A stretch of 64,000 bases of DNA from Bubalus kerabau (lineage: Eukaryota > Chordata > Mammalia > Artiodactyla > Bovidae), in contig NC_073625.1 of the NCBI RefSeq assembly GCF_029407905.1, positions 172,008,240 to 172,072,239 of the forward strand. Direction: 5' to 3'. A program made the translations under genes and the position numbers. Shown here piece by piece: positions 22,242 through 33,164 of this stretch. Every line of letters begins with the position of its first letter. Position 1 is the first letter of the stretch. The notes under the pieces were generated by a model, which ran no database searches, had not been told where the DNA came from, and was given only the letters and a program-made list of their open reading frames with translations.

Positions 22242-22449
22242 CAATAGAGGATTGGAAAAACAGGAGATGACACCAGAGGGGGAAGAACTTGAAATCCACA
22301 TTTGGAGATAATGCTGTTGTAACCGCAGCAAAGACCTCAGGAGTGAGTACCCGTGGTAGGACAGGGGAACCAAGGAGATGAAGAATCAGAATGGCCAGAG
22401 TGTCTGCAGAGACATTAAGGTTGCCAGGAATGTTAACAGGGAAACAGCT

Positions 22450-22645
22450 TACTACGCTGTTTAAGGGTGTTTGCTCTGGAGCCCAGTTGTACTTCCAGCC
22501 CTGACTCTATCACTAACTGCGTGTGATCTTAGGCAAAATAGATTTCTCTCTCTATCCCAGCTTACTCATCTATAGAATGAAGATGACGATAGTATTCCTC
22601 TCATAGTTTTAGAGGATTTACATAAAAGAATACTTTTAGAGAGCT
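22450..22645 (+). mobile_element. MIR SINE
   Basis: Order GCTCTGGAGCCCAGTTGTAC, CTGACTCTATCACTAACTGC, CAGCTTACTCATCTATAGAATG, TCTCATAGTTTTAGAGGATT: a clear diverged MIR. Confidence 0.78.
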
Positions 22646-23588
22646 TAAAAGACTTCCAGGAGAAAAAAGAGCACTGGATAAATACTGCCGTTATCATCAG
22701 CTGGAGAGAGAAAGACAGCAAAGCAGGTGCTGGAGGCACCCAGGACGGAGGTCAGTGAATGACAGCAGCAAGGTGGGGTAGCAGGTGGTAACATCTGATG
22801 CTGCACTTCAAAGGGTCTTTGAAGTTGGAAGCAAGAGCCATGATTAATTAGAAGCAGTAAAGGGGGGTAAGGAAGAGACTTACCCTTTTTCCAGGCTTTC
22901 AGATCCATGGGGTATGAAATCAAAGGGTCTCCTTGAGAGGACTGCAAAGGAGACAGAGTCCCCAGGGGGAGCCAGGTTTTAGTTAGAGTGAGAAGGTAAA
23001 GGGAACATTCAGGGGAAAAGATGAGAATTTATGTCTGATAAAGACAGAGCTCCAAAGGGCATGGTGGAAGGATTGGGACAGACATCAAGGTATGGAAAGG
23101 TCAGATTTTAGATGTGTGGAATAGTGTGGGGATAAGGGAACATGCAGGTGAGTGAAGGGTTATCATATGGGAAGTGAGGAGTAAGGAAAAAATATTTGTA
23201 ACCCACAGGGGACTGATCCAAGAAGTCTCTAAAAAGAAGTATGGAAAGATCCAGAACCAGCTGGCCATCTTTGTGGCTCAAAGTGGTGTGTGGGTCTAGG
23301 GGATGGGAGGGCTCCTCAGAGCTGTTCTGCTGGGCAATTCAATTTCTATGCAAGATTTTAAAGGTATGGGGAGAGAGGAGGGGCGGTGAAGAGAGTGTTC
23401 TTCCCATCTCTCCCTGGTGGGAAGGGCAAACAATCAGAGCATCCATCTGTGATCCATTCTTGGAAGCCCAAAGGGTTTTTGTTCTCTTCCTGGCCATAGA
23501 GGCTAGGCCACATGATCCTGGATGATTGAATGGTATCAGGTGCTTAACATATCCTTTGGCAAAAGAGGAACTAATATTGCCCTTTACT
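22646..23588. other. Purine-rich DNA, no gene
   Basis: The plus strand is markedly purine-rich. This would suit a further reversed L2 5' part following 19.4-21.2 kb, but no stretch matches well enough to call. The 94-codon ORF at 23241-23525 resembles no protein. Confidence 0.4.
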
Positions 23589-23949
23589 GTATGTCTCAGT
23601 CTGTCTGGGCTGCTAAAACAAAATACTATAATTTGGGTGGCTTATAAACAACAGGAATTTATTTCTTGCAGTTCTAGAGACTGGGAAGTCCAAGGTCAAG
23701 GCACCAGTAGCATCAGAGTCTGATGAGGGCTCACTTCCAGCTGTCTTTTCACTGTGTCCTCACATAGCAAAAAAAAAAAAAAACCCACAGGAAGCTCTCA
23801 GAGGTCTCTTCCATAAGGCCACCAATTCCACTCATGAGAGCTCCACCCTCATAATCTATTCACCTCCCAAAGTGCCACCTCCTAAAACCAGAGATTAGGA
23901 AATTAGGTTTCAACATATGAATGTTAAGGGCACTTGTCCATGGTTCAGG
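23589..23949 (-). mobile_element. MaLR LTR (MST/MLT1 type)
   Basis: Reversed LTR: GTCTGTCTGGGCTGCTAAAA, GGGTGGCTTATAAACAACAG, CAGTTCTAGAGACTGGGAAG, TCACTGTGTCCTCACATAGC, CTCCACCCTCATAATCTATT. A poly(A) run of about 14 sits inside at about 23769. Old non-coding solo LTR. Confidence 0.75.
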
Positions 23950-23956
23950 ATCTTTA

Positions 23957-24320
23957 TTTTTTTTTCTTTCTTTTTTTAAATGTATTTATTTTTAATTGAA
24001 GGATAATTGTTTTACAATAATGTATTAGTTTCTGTCATACATCAACATGAATCAGCTGTAGGTATACTTATGTATCCTTCCTCTAGAACCCCTTACCCAC
24101 CTCCCACACATCCCACCCCTCTAGGTTATCAAAGAGCACTGCTTTGAGCTCCCTGAGTCATACAGCAAATTCCTACTATCTATTTTATGTACAGTAATGT
24201 GTATGTTTCCATGCTACTCTCTCAATTCATCCCACCCTGTCTTTCCCCCACAGTGCCCACAAGTCTATTCTCTATGTCTGTTTCTCCACTGCTGCCTTGA
24301 AGGTAGGTTCATCAGTGTAT
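23957..24320 (-). mobile_element. L1 3' UTR, artiodactyl type
   Basis: Reversed poly(A) (T-rich start) then TTAATTGAAGGATAATTGTT, CATACATCAACATGAATCAG, and the cytosine-rich CCCTTACCCACCTCCCACAC. It is 5'-truncated at about 24320, where a Bov-tA follows. Confidence 0.86.
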
Positions 24321-24327
24321 AGTTCAA

Positions 24328-24541
24328 GTGAAAAGTGAAAGTGTTAATCACTCAGTCGTCCGACTCTTTGCAACCCCATGGACTATAGCCTGCCAGGCTC
24401 CTTGTCTATGGAATTCTCCAGGCAAGAATACTGGAGTGGGTTGCCATTCATTTCTCCAAGGGAATCTTCCTGACCCAGGGATCAAATCCAGGTCTCCACA
24501 TTGCAGGCAGATTCTTTACAGTCTGAGCTACAGGGTAGTCC
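24328..24541 (-). mobile_element. Bov-tA SINE
   Basis: Reversed body (CAACCCCATGGACTATAGCC) and head (TTTACAGTCTGAGCTACAGG). It abuts the truncated end of the L1 before it; no TSD seen. Confidence 0.9.
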
Positions 24542-25069
24542 CATGTACCACACTAATATACGATTCAGTATCTTAATGCAAATCAGGGAGAGATACTCTG
24601 CCCTGGCAGATGCAGCCTCCAAGGTACATGGCTTGACCAGCACACAGTGCTTAATAGGAAGAAAAAGCCTCTGCTTCCTGCAAGTAGGCACAGCCTATAG
24701 CAAGGACATCAAACCTAATACAGGCTTGGCCAGGCGTCCCCTTTATAATGTACAACCTGCACATAATATTTTGTGACACTGGTTGGAATCTGACTAAATG
24801 TCAACTGCACAGGGTTCTTGTGTTGTTTCTAATTATGCAAACTTGAGTCAATCGCTGTCCTTTTCCAAGCACAGTTAGGGATCTTATTTGGCTCATATGA
24901 CAAATGCATAGGCTGGACTAATCCAATTCACACATTTTTAAATGCTATAATGTGTTTGGCTTGTACCGGGCACCAAAGATGCCAAGATGAATTAGATGCC
25001 CACGGTCTTTGGGGGAGAACAGACACACAAACATCTAGTTCCACACTGCAATTCAGGTGCTATGACAAA
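24542..25069. other. No gene; possible L2 3' end
   Basis: Nothing recognised except about 24950-25069, where GCTTGTACCGGGCACCAAAG and CACGGTCTTTGGGGGAGAAC suggest a reversed L2 3' end (low confidence). Confidence 0.4.
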
Positions 25070-25437
25070 AGTGTGCACAGGTATCCACGGAAGCAAAGAG
25101 GAGTCCCTGTGTCTCCTGTCAGACATATGACAAGTCATGGCCAATGAAATATGAGTAGAAATGAAATCACTTCAAGCAAAGGTGGTGAAAATCTCCCAAC
25201 CCCACTCCCACCAATTCTCCAGTCTCCTTCTATCCTGGTACAATGCTCTTGGGGAGGCCTCTTGTTGAGATGGTGGAACATATAAGACCAAACATCCTGG
25301 ATCCCTGAGTAACCACATGACAGATGGCTGCCTGGGACACATAAAGGACTTTGTACAAGCAATCATTAAGCTTACTCCATTGGGATTTGGGTGGTTATTT
25401 GTAACAATGGCAATATCTAGACTATCCTGACTGATGT
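25070..25437 (+). mobile_element. MLT-type LTR (ERVL-MaLR), probable
   Basis: The order GGCCAATGAAATATGAGTAG, TTGTTGAGATGGTGGAACAT, GATCCCTGAGTAACCACATG and ATTTGTAACAATGGCAATAT with TAGACTATCCTGACT matches an old solo LTR of MLT type. It is non-coding. Confidence 0.55.
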
Positions 25438-26269
25438 CGGAAAGAGGTAATTAACAATGGATGATGCCTAAATTGCTTTCCAAGATGGATGGATCTGATG
25501 AACTGCTGGGCTTTTGTTCAGCTGAACATCTATGCAAAACTATTCAACCAATGTTGAATTATTCAGGAAAACAGAGGATGGCTGGACACACTGTCCCTAT
25601 ACCCCTCAATCTCGTCACTCAAATCTTCTCCAAATAAATGCAGTACAAAATACTTAATTTTTTTCCTCTGGGGACCCGTCCTCCCATACTCCCTGTTCTT
25701 GTGAACTAACTCCAGGATGGGGGGTATACCTGGCCAGTTGTGGTCCCACATCTTCTTGGCCACAATGGGAATATGAACCAAGCCAGGCCATAGAGAGGAA
25801 CCCAAGGTATCTGTCTGGAGAACCGCCAGAGGAAAAGATTTCTTTCCTAAGGGGTGGTTACATGAATGGGTGTAAGGCTGGAATTGTTAGACTGACTTTA
25901 TCATGGCATAGGGAGACTTTTCCTCAAAATGAAGACAACTCAGAGGAGAGCAGAGTCAGAAATGAAGAGAGACAGTGGCTAACTGATACTGTTTCTCGTG
26001 TCAAGACACCCACATGTGATAGTCCAGTCTCAGCACAGGAGCCACCAACCCCAGCTTGTGATCCTTGACGCTAAGCACAAACTCTGGCACCGACTTCCTC
26101 ACCTCCATCCTCAAGGATAGAAATGAGGCCAGAAGCTCATGTGCTCTGGATATGTCCACGCTCCCCTAGACTCCACACTCTCATTTGGCAGGAGACAAGA
26201 GGGAGCTCCAAAGCTGTGCGTGCTCCTGGGAAGACCCCATACATCTTCCCCGCCCACTCCCACCACCAA
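25438..26269. other. No recognised gene or repeat
   Basis: Short ORFs only (60-80 codons). Nothing named. Confidence 0.45.
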
Positions 26270-27696
26270 CACTCACAGCTTCAACATCACGATCTGCTGT
26301 AGAGACCATCGGGTTTAATCCCATCATACCTCTCATCCCTGTCTAACAGCCTCTACAGATGTGTGACTTCAGACCACCCCTTACACCCCAGCCCTCATCC
26401 CAGGAATCCTCTACTCAAATTCTCCCTCCCACCCCTGCCTAACTCCTGCAACTTCTGCACTGTGTCCTCTGAAACTCACTAAACATCAACAAAATCCCAC
26501 ATCGCAACATCTTTTCTGAAATCATCACCTCCCTGCTCCAACTGAAACCACCTGTCATCTGAAGACACTGCTCCCGCTTCAACCCTCATGCTTTGTAGGC
26601 TGTTTTCTTTCTCACAGTCCTGGGGCCGTCACAGTCACGGGGCCTGGAGGTGGACTGGGTGACCTGCTTGCTCCTCACTGACATCTCACTTCTTCTAAAA
26701 CTCTTCCATTTTTGCATGACCAGCCTTCAGCCTAAGTGTCCACTACTTCTCCTGTTGAGGTATTCTCCAGACCCTCATCACACACCCTCAATTCTTTAGT
26801 ACTCTTAGCTGCAAGTTCACAAACAACCTGGCCATCTTAATACTTGTTGATTTCAAGATCCGTGTAAATAAACCCTTCAATATTCTGGCTTCCTAATTCC
26901 TCGACTGGCCCTTCTTCCCATGATCTTTTCCTTCTCTGCCACTGCTGACCTACTTCAACTGCCCAGTCACATGGTCACCCCCTAAATCTTATCAGTATCA
27001 ATAACTATATGCTCTTTGTAATCTTAGTTTAAATCTCCTGCTGCCCATCCACCAATTACACCACTCCCTCTGGTACCCCAACTGCCACAACTCCTTGACC
27101 CCCCAGGATAAAAGCTATCGATCCTACTATTTTCATTGCTTATTTTCTTGCTTCCCTCTCTACAAAGCTTAGAAGCTATGAGTCACCACTGTAAACATTT
27201 CCTTACCTTTTCTTCATTTCTTCTCATTCATCTGGGGAAACCACAGCCTCAACTGAACCGCACACCCTCATGGACAAAGACTGGATGTAATTGGACAAAA
27301 GCACAAAACTAGGCTTGATCTTAAGTTCAAGATCATTATCTACAGCCCTTCATGCTCTCCTCTCTTACAACTTCCAATGTCTCCTCCCCATCCTCTCTCT
27401 TGGTTAATGACTTGACTTCCAATTTCTCTGAGAATATACAATCAATTGGAGAAGAATTTTCACATGCTCCTACCATACCCCACGTGATCCCATATTTCGT
27501 GCCTCTTTTCTCCCAGAGTGCATAAACCATCCATGCTTCTACAACCAATTACTTCCCCCTCCCTTCTTAAGGCCCACCCAAAGATATTACTCCAAGATTT
27601 ACCCCATCTTTTCTGCATCATTTTTTTTTCTTTCTTTGCTAGAATGTTCATATCTGCATATACACTTGCCCTAATACTATTTAAAGACAAATCCTT

Positions 27697-27801
27697 AATA
27701 GGACTGACTCTGTGCTGTCACTGCTGAGGACCAGGGTTGAATCCCTCATTGGGGATCTAAGATCCTGCAAGCTGCATGGTGCAGCCAAAAAAATAAACAC
27801 C
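27697..27801 (+). mobile_element. CHR-type SINE fragment, TSD later split
   Basis: B-box GGGTTGAATCCCTCATTGGG, then GCATGGTGCAGCCAAAAAAA. The left flank TAAAGACAAATCCTT (27682-27696) returns with one change as TAAAGATAAATCC at 27802-27814 plus TT at 28187; the right copy was split when the L1 tail inserted. The head is degenerate. Confidence 0.72.
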
Positions 27802-27814
27802 TAAAGATAAATCC

Positions 27815-28178
27815 AACACTATACATGGAATCTAGAAAGATGGTACTGGTGAACATATTTGCGGGGCAGCAATGGAGGCGCAGACATAGGGAACTTGTGG
27901 ACACAGCTTAGGAAGGAGACAGTGGGGCGAACTGCGAGAGTGGTAGCATGGAAACATACACGTCACCAGATGTTAAATAGCCAGTGGGAACTTGCTGTAT
28001 GATTCAGAGAACTCAAACCAGTGCTCTGTGACAATTGAGGGGGTGGGAGGGGGTGGGAGATGGGAGGAAGGGTCAAGACGGAGGGGACATAGGTATAGCT
28101 ATGGCTGATTCATGTTGATGTGTGGCAGAAACTAACACAATATTGTAAAGCAATTACCCTCCAATTAAAAATAAATAA
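27815..28178 (+). mobile_element. L1 3' UTR, artiodactyl type, 8-bp TSD
   Basis: GGAATCTAGAAAGATGGTAC ... GGCTGATTCATGTTGATGTG ... CCTCCAATTAAAAATAAATA is the 3' end of ruminant L1. ATAAATCC flanks it at 27807-27814 and 28179-28186. A G-rich tract lies inside. Confidence 0.86.
28038..28066 (+). other. G-quadruplex-type motif in L1 3' UTR
   Basis: The run GGGGGTGGGAGGGGGTGGG followed by AGATGGG fits the G4 pattern. A polypurine G-rich tract that can form a quadruplex is a known feature of mammalian L1 3' UTRs. Confidence 0.65.
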
Positions 28179-28327
28179 ATAAATCCTTTAACTCAGCTCC
28201 CCATGCCATCCCAATACTCTGCTTCACAGCAGAATTTCTCAAAGGAGTTTTAGGGGGTTTGGGGGTGAGGCATTGTTTGTTTTTATACCTACTGCCTCCA
28301 GATCCTCTTGTTGCCACCTCTCTTGGG

Positions 28328-28385
28328 CATGCTAAGTCACGGCAGTCATGTCCCAACTCTTTGCACCCCCATGGACTATGGCCTT
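28328..28385 (-). mobile_element. Bov-A/BovB end fragment
   Basis: GCTAAGTCACGGCAGTCATG, CAACTCTTTGCACCCCCATG and GACTATGG are the reversed shared end of Bov-A and BovB, then the match stops. Confidence 0.7.
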
Positions 28386-29191
28386 GCGCCTCCTCCAAAC
28401 TTTCAGCCTCTGTACTTCACCAAAGCAGGTCCTCTTCTCTGAAGTTATACATCTACTGTTGTTGAATAAATGAGTCCAGGGGTCAATTCCTAGTTCTTAT
28501 CTCAACAAAACTGTCAGCAGCATTTTTTCACAGACGGTCACAGTGTCTTTCTTGATACGTGTTTGCCCTTGGTTTCCAGCATACCACCCTCCCTTGGCTC
28601 TTCTCTTTCTCCTGTATTCATGATCATCTCATGTCCCTAGCTTGGGGCTCAGACCCGAGACCTCTTTTCTCCTCTCTTTACACTCAGCCCCTTGTGATCT
28701 CAACTGATTCATGGTTTAAAATACAGTAAGAATCTCAGATCTGTGATCTCCAACTCATCCCTCTGACCTGAACTCCAGACTTACATGCACACCAACCTAC
28801 TCAGTCTCACCACTTGAGTGTCTGCTAGGCCTCTCCAACTTAACTTGTCTGAAACCAAGTTCTTGATCTGCCCTCCCCAAACCCTCCCCAACCTTCTCCT
28901 CCTACCGCCTTCCTATCTCAGTATATGACAATCGCATCCTCTTGGTTTCCCAGCACAAAGACCTCAGCATCGTTCTTGACTCCAAGATTTTCCCACATTC
29001 TGTATCCAAGCCATCACCAAGTCCCATAACCTTCAAACACTTCTCCTTACCTCCATGACCACAACCCAGCCTCATCCCCCATCATCTAACGCTTGGATTA
29101 TTACAAGAACTCATAGTGGTACTTTTACCTTCTGCCCTTGCCTCCTTACAGGCTATACTCAACACACCAGCTCTTTAAAATGTAAGGCCTC

Positions 29192-29538
29192 TGACCCCAG
29201 AGACAATACTATACTGCATTTGTAGAGAAATACAATAGTCCCTTTGTCACTTTGATTTCTTTCCTGAAGGACTTTTATGATATTTTATAATAACTATCAA
29301 CTATTGTGAAAAAGAAAAGATATTAAGAATTAGGCAAAATATATTTGGTGTGTTTTAATCATTTTTCACAGTTTTGAAACAGAAATTTATGAATTATCTT
29401 CCTCTATTACATTATTGGGAATCTCTGATGGCTAATTGATAAATTACATTTACAAAACTAAAGAAATGTTCAAAGTATGTAATGTAGAAATAAATTACTG
29501 TTGGACTAAACTGACTTTTATTATATCATGAAAATAAA
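29192..29538 (+). pseudogene. Unidentified 347-bp retrocopy in L2, 16-bp TSD
   Basis: TAAAATGTAAGGCCTC lies at 29176-29191 and 29539-29554, perfect over 16 bases, and removing the insert restores the L2 order (CTCAACACACCAGC ... CTCCAG). The insert matches no repeat I know. It carries AATAAA at 29489-29494 and ends in the short A-rich AAAATAAA at 29531-29538, 36 bases on. This is the pattern of L1-driven copying of an mRNA 3' end, so probably a 5'-truncated processed pseudogene of a 3' UTR. The source gene is not recognised, and there is no ORF. Confidence 0.55.
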
Positions 29539-30044
29539 TAAAATGTAAGGCCTCAATATCGTGTCTCTGCTAGACCGCTCCAGTCACTTTCAGAGTGCGT
29601 ACCAAAGCCCTAACAGTGTCCAACAAGCCCTTACATGACCTGGCAACTTGTCTGACCCATACCTTCCTCGCTCTTTCTGCTCCCATCACACTACTCTTCT
29701 CTGTCCTTGACCAGGCCAAGCACACATCCACCACAGGCCTTTTGCACCTACTGTCTCTTTGTCTCTGAAATATGTACCTGACTTGCTTCCACATTTTCTT
29801 TATTTGTCCTTAAATGTCTCCTTGTTAGAAAGAATGTCCCTGATGCCTTGCCACATGAAATAAAACAGTTGTCCACCCAAATGCTTTCTACATGCTCATC
29901 CTGCTGTTTTTCTCCATTCCTCTTCTTGTCACCTAATAGATATATTCACTTTTTGGATTTTGTTCCCTGCTATATTCCTGGCATTTAGACCAATTCCTAG
30001 AACATCAATATTTGTTAAATAAATGAATACATTTGAACCCTCAC

Positions 30045-30240
30045 TCCATTGTATTCTATGTGCATGAACTTAAGTATATGGCTTAACCCTCTAAAGTTTA
30101 ATCTCTTCATCCATAAAATGATATCAAAACCTATCTCACACTGGTGTTGCTAAAGTGACTGTCGTAATACACGTGAAATATCCTCTGTTGAGCCAGTATT
30201 TAATAGGAGTCACATGAGGAGTTTTTACCATCATTGTGGT
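30045..30240 (+). mobile_element. MIR SINE
   Basis: GGCTTAACCCTCTAAAGTTTAA, CTCTTCATCCATAAAATGAT, CTCACACTGGTGTTGCTAAA match MIR downstream of its core; the end is diverged. It directly follows the L2 3' end. Confidence 0.65.
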
Positions 30241-30291
30241 CATCATAAGTGATGTTGCTGCTGCAATCTGTGGTCAAGAATTCCATTTTAA

Positions 30292-30682
30292 ATATCATAT
30301 ATAAATGCACATGTGTGGAATCTAGAAAGATGGTACTGATGAACCTATTTGCAGGGCAGCAGTGGAGACATAGACATAGAGAACAGAATTATGGACATGG
30401 TGGTGGGGCAGCGGGTGGGACAAATAGGGAGAGTAGTCTTGAAATATATACATTACGGTATATAAAATGGATAGCCAGTGGGAATTTGCTGTATGATGCA
30501 AGGAATTCAAAGCCGGTGCTCTGTGACCACCTAGAGGTGGGGGATGGGCTGTGAGGTGGAAGGGAGGTTCAAGAGGAGGGGACATGCGTGTACCTAGGAC
30601 TGATTCATGTTGATGCATGGCAGAAGCCAGCACAATATTGTAAAGCACTTATCCTCCAATTAAAAATAAATGTTTTTTTTTA
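30292..30682 (+). mobile_element. L1 3' UTR, artiodactyl type, 16-bp TSD
   Basis: The same L1 3' region as at 27.8 kb. AAGAATTCCATTTTAA (30276-30291) returns as AAGAATTTCATTTTAA (30683-30698), one mismatch. The tail AAAAATAAATGTTTTTTTTT is unusual in ending in T. Confidence 0.88.
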
Positions 30683-30827
30683 AAGAATTTCATTTTAAGA
30701 GTCTCCAGAAAACCCTCCTGACCAGTTTTAGAAACTTCGGGGGCCAAACACAATCCCCATCCGTGCCCTTTCCCAGCCAACCCTCAGACAAATGTCCTTC
30801 AGTCCACCTACAAGACACATGCTTGGG

Positions 30828-30941
30828 ACTTCCCTGGCAGTCCAGTGGTTAGGACTCTGCGCTTCCAATGCAGAGGGCTCAGGTTCCATGCCTGGTCAGG
30901 GAACTAAGATCTCACATACCAGTGGTAAAAAAAAAAAAAAG
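30828..30941 (+). mobile_element. CHR-type SINE, short form
   Basis: GGGACTTCCCTGGCAGTCCA, GGTTCCATGCCTGG, then A14. A well preserved head. Confidence 0.9.
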
Positions 30942-30945
30942 GCTC

Positions 30946-31480
30946 AGGCTCATGAGTCCCCTAGAGCCCACTGTGTAGAAATACTTTAGCTCAGAGAGAA
31001 AATAACTCACCTCTATGACACCAGTTCCATCTTCCAGGACACAGGGTGGTATTCTGTGCAATGAAAGCCATTTACTAAATAGTCCTCTGGTGCCGTGGAA
31101 AAGTGAATTCATTTTGCATGGGTCACAAGTTCACTTCCAAAGAGCAGTTTCCTCCCTGCCTGAGCAGAGCCAAGTCTAATGAAAAATTGAAAGGCAGCAC
31201 TGAGAGTGCCTGCAGACAGCGGTCCCCACCATCCTGGGCTTTGGGAGCCCAGTTGAGGGAGACAAACAGAAGCAATAATGACCATGAGAAAGCGGAGTTG
31301 TTCTCTGTGCTGCTCTTGAGACTGTTGGGACCAAAAGATTGGGGGTGGCGTGACTACCACCAGGCCGGGGTAAGAAGAGAGGACAAAGCCAGGGGTGCAA
31401 TAATACCACAGTCAAAGCCAGGTGTCCAAAATGCAGTGAACTTAGACCTGACTGTATTGAGAGAGAGAGAGAGAGAGAGT

Positions 31481-31519
<39 letters not shown>

Positions 31520-31910
31520 AAAGAGAGAGTGAATACAGTGTTCTTAACTGCATTCTTACAACAGGGTTGGGAATTCCAGCCCCCAGATGTAGACAAATTA
31601 GAGGACGAAGTGATACGATGACTACAGAGCCTTCAATAAATAACAAATCTCCATATCAAGTCCCCCCCCCCACATCTGTCATATTTCTGTGTTTTAAAAA
31701 GATCTCCTTTTCACATATGTGTGCACACTTCATAGCTGCTCTTCTCAGATAAGTAACAGAGTTTCTCACCAGATCTGGATTTAGAATCTGCCCTTTTTGA
31801 GCATTTAGAAATCACTCTAAAATGTCAAACAAAGGAGGCATTTGAGGAGACATCAGCAGCACACTCGGGGAGGGCAAGTGAGCTTCATCACACGCTTCCT
31901 AGGTTCACAT
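30946..31910. other. No gene; holds the window's longest ORF
   Basis: A 172-codon frame (31103-31621) runs through a (GA)n(GT)n microsatellite, which cannot easily make stops. The protein has no family resemblance. No other repeat is recognised here. Confidence 0.5.
31459..31516. repeat. (GA)n(GT)n compound microsatellite
   Basis: About 21 bases of GA followed by about 37 bases of GT with one GTAT interruption. Confidence 0.95.
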
Positions 31911-32032
31911 CTGAAAGTGAAAGTGAAGTCACTCAGTCGTGTCCGACTCTTTGTGACCCCATGGATTGTAACCTACCAGGTTTCTCCATCCATGGGATTT
32001 CCCAGGCAAGAGTACTGGAGCAGGTTGCCATT
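31911..32032 (-). mobile_element. Bov-A part fused head-on to BovB
   Basis: AAAGTGAAGTCACTCAGTCG ... GGAGCAGGTTGCCATTTT is a reversed Bov-A that stops abruptly where plus-sense BovB begins. See the next entry. Confidence 0.85.
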
Positions 32033-32466
32033 TTCCAGTGGTCATGTATGGACGTGAGAGTTGGACTGTGAAGAAGGCTGAGCGCCGAAGAATTGATGCT
32101 TTTGAACTGTGGTGTTGGAGAAGACTCTTGAGAGTCCCTTGGACTGCAAGGAGATCCAACCAGTCCATTCTGAAGGAGATCAGCCCTGGGATTTCTTTGG
32201 AGGGAATGATGCTGAAGTTGAAACTCCAGTACTTTGGCCACCTCATGCAAAGAGTTGACTCATTGGAAAAGACTCTGATGCTGGGAGGGATTGGGGGCAG
32301 GAGGAGAAGGGGACAACAGAGGATGAGATGGCTGGATAGCATCACTGACTCGATGGACGTGAGTCTGAGTGAACTCCGGGAGTTGGTGATGGACAGGGAG
32401 GCCTGGCGTGCTGCGATTCATGGGGTCACGAAGAGTCGGACACGACTGAGCGACTGAACTGATCTG
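32033..32466 (+). mobile_element. BovB LINE 3' end with open 139-codon frame
   Basis: From CCAGTGGTCATGTATGGACG to GGACACGACTGAGCGACTGA. The C-terminal end of the BovB ORF is still open for 139 codons (32038-32457), from M-V-M-Y-G to T-R-L-S-D and stop, so this is one of the least decayed copies. The RT active site is absent and it cannot be active. ATCTGAA at 31909-31915 and 32462-32468 could be a TSD of the whole Bov-A/BovB composite (weak). Confidence 0.93.
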
Positions 32467-33164
32467 AAGATCGGGAAGAAATCCAACGGTGTTATCCAGG
32501 ACAAAGGGAAATGTCAGTTTAGGAGATTATTAGAGACCTTAGAAGGTGACTTTAGACAGTGCAAGCTAAAAGACAATCCTCTGTATCATTGTTTCACTTC
32601 TCAGTCATTTTTTTCAGCCCCTATTTGCTTGCCTTCTAGAAATCTCAGTCAACGCTTTCTTTTTAAGGAACCTGATTAAAATTGTACAACACTGCTTCTA
32701 CAGGATGTTACTAAGTATTTTGTGAAAAAAAATTATCCTTTGGTCAATTTAACTTTGTAAATTCTAGGTTGAAAAAGGTTAAGAATATGTCTTCCCTGAA
32801 TATTTTTTGGTACTTTTAACATGTGTACTGTGAATCTCAAATAATGGATATAGCACGTGAAGTTCTCCAAACTTACTTGATGACAGAAGCCTCTTTACAG
32901 GGAACATCCTGTAAGGACGTACGTGCAAGGAACACATTTTAAGAAATGCTAGTTCGATCTTTCCCTTTTATTGGCTCAAAGAAGCATTAATGGATTTTCT
33001 TGTGGCAAAATTCTAATCAACAGTCTTTTGAGAGTTGAACACTTAACTACTGGGCACTTTTGAAAAATCTTACTTTAATTGTTTGGTAAACATTTCAATT
33101 CATGAATATGGAAATATGAACCCCACAGTAATGAAATTACTCAAGCCTCCATTGAATGCACACA
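32467..33164. other. No gene; possible hAT-type remnant
   Basis: CCAAACTTACTTGATGACAG through AACACATTTTAAGAAATGCT (about 32870-32950) recalls an old hAT-Charlie-type element, but I cannot name it. The rest is unrecognised. Confidence 0.35.

Larger units (their letters stand above)
26270..30040 (+). mobile_element. L2-family LINE, long composite copy
   Basis: A very decayed CR1/L2-type LINE in coding sense. The endonuclease part is near 26840-27060 (GTTGATTTCAAGATCCGTGT; then CACATGGTCACCCCCTAAAT). The RT and its C-terminal part run from about 28650 (CTCCAACTTAACTTGTCTGAA; CGTTCTTGACTCCAAGATTT) to 29760. The 3' end is CATTTAGACCAATTCCTAGA ... GTTAAATAAATGAATAC. It is interrupted by a CHR (27697-27801), an L1 tail (27815-28178), a Bov fragment and a 347-bp retrocopy (29192-29538). 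No frame is open. Confidence 0.72.

Noticed and set aside
21340..25437. Possible endogenous retrovirus with coding genes between LTRs
   Set aside because: The LTR-like pieces are old, differ from each other in family and strand, and no gag, pol or env-like frame lies between them; they are solo LTRs.
31103..31621. 172-codon ORF, longest in the window
   Set aside because: It runs through a (GA)n(GT)n microsatellite that gives Arg-Glu and Val-Cys runs, has no family resemblance, and a competing 156-codon frame lies on the opposite strand.
32038..32457. 139-codon ORF as a host gene
   Set aside because: It is the C-terminal end of the BovB reverse-transcriptase ORF; the same wording recurs at 49592-49936, 62269-62529 and other places.
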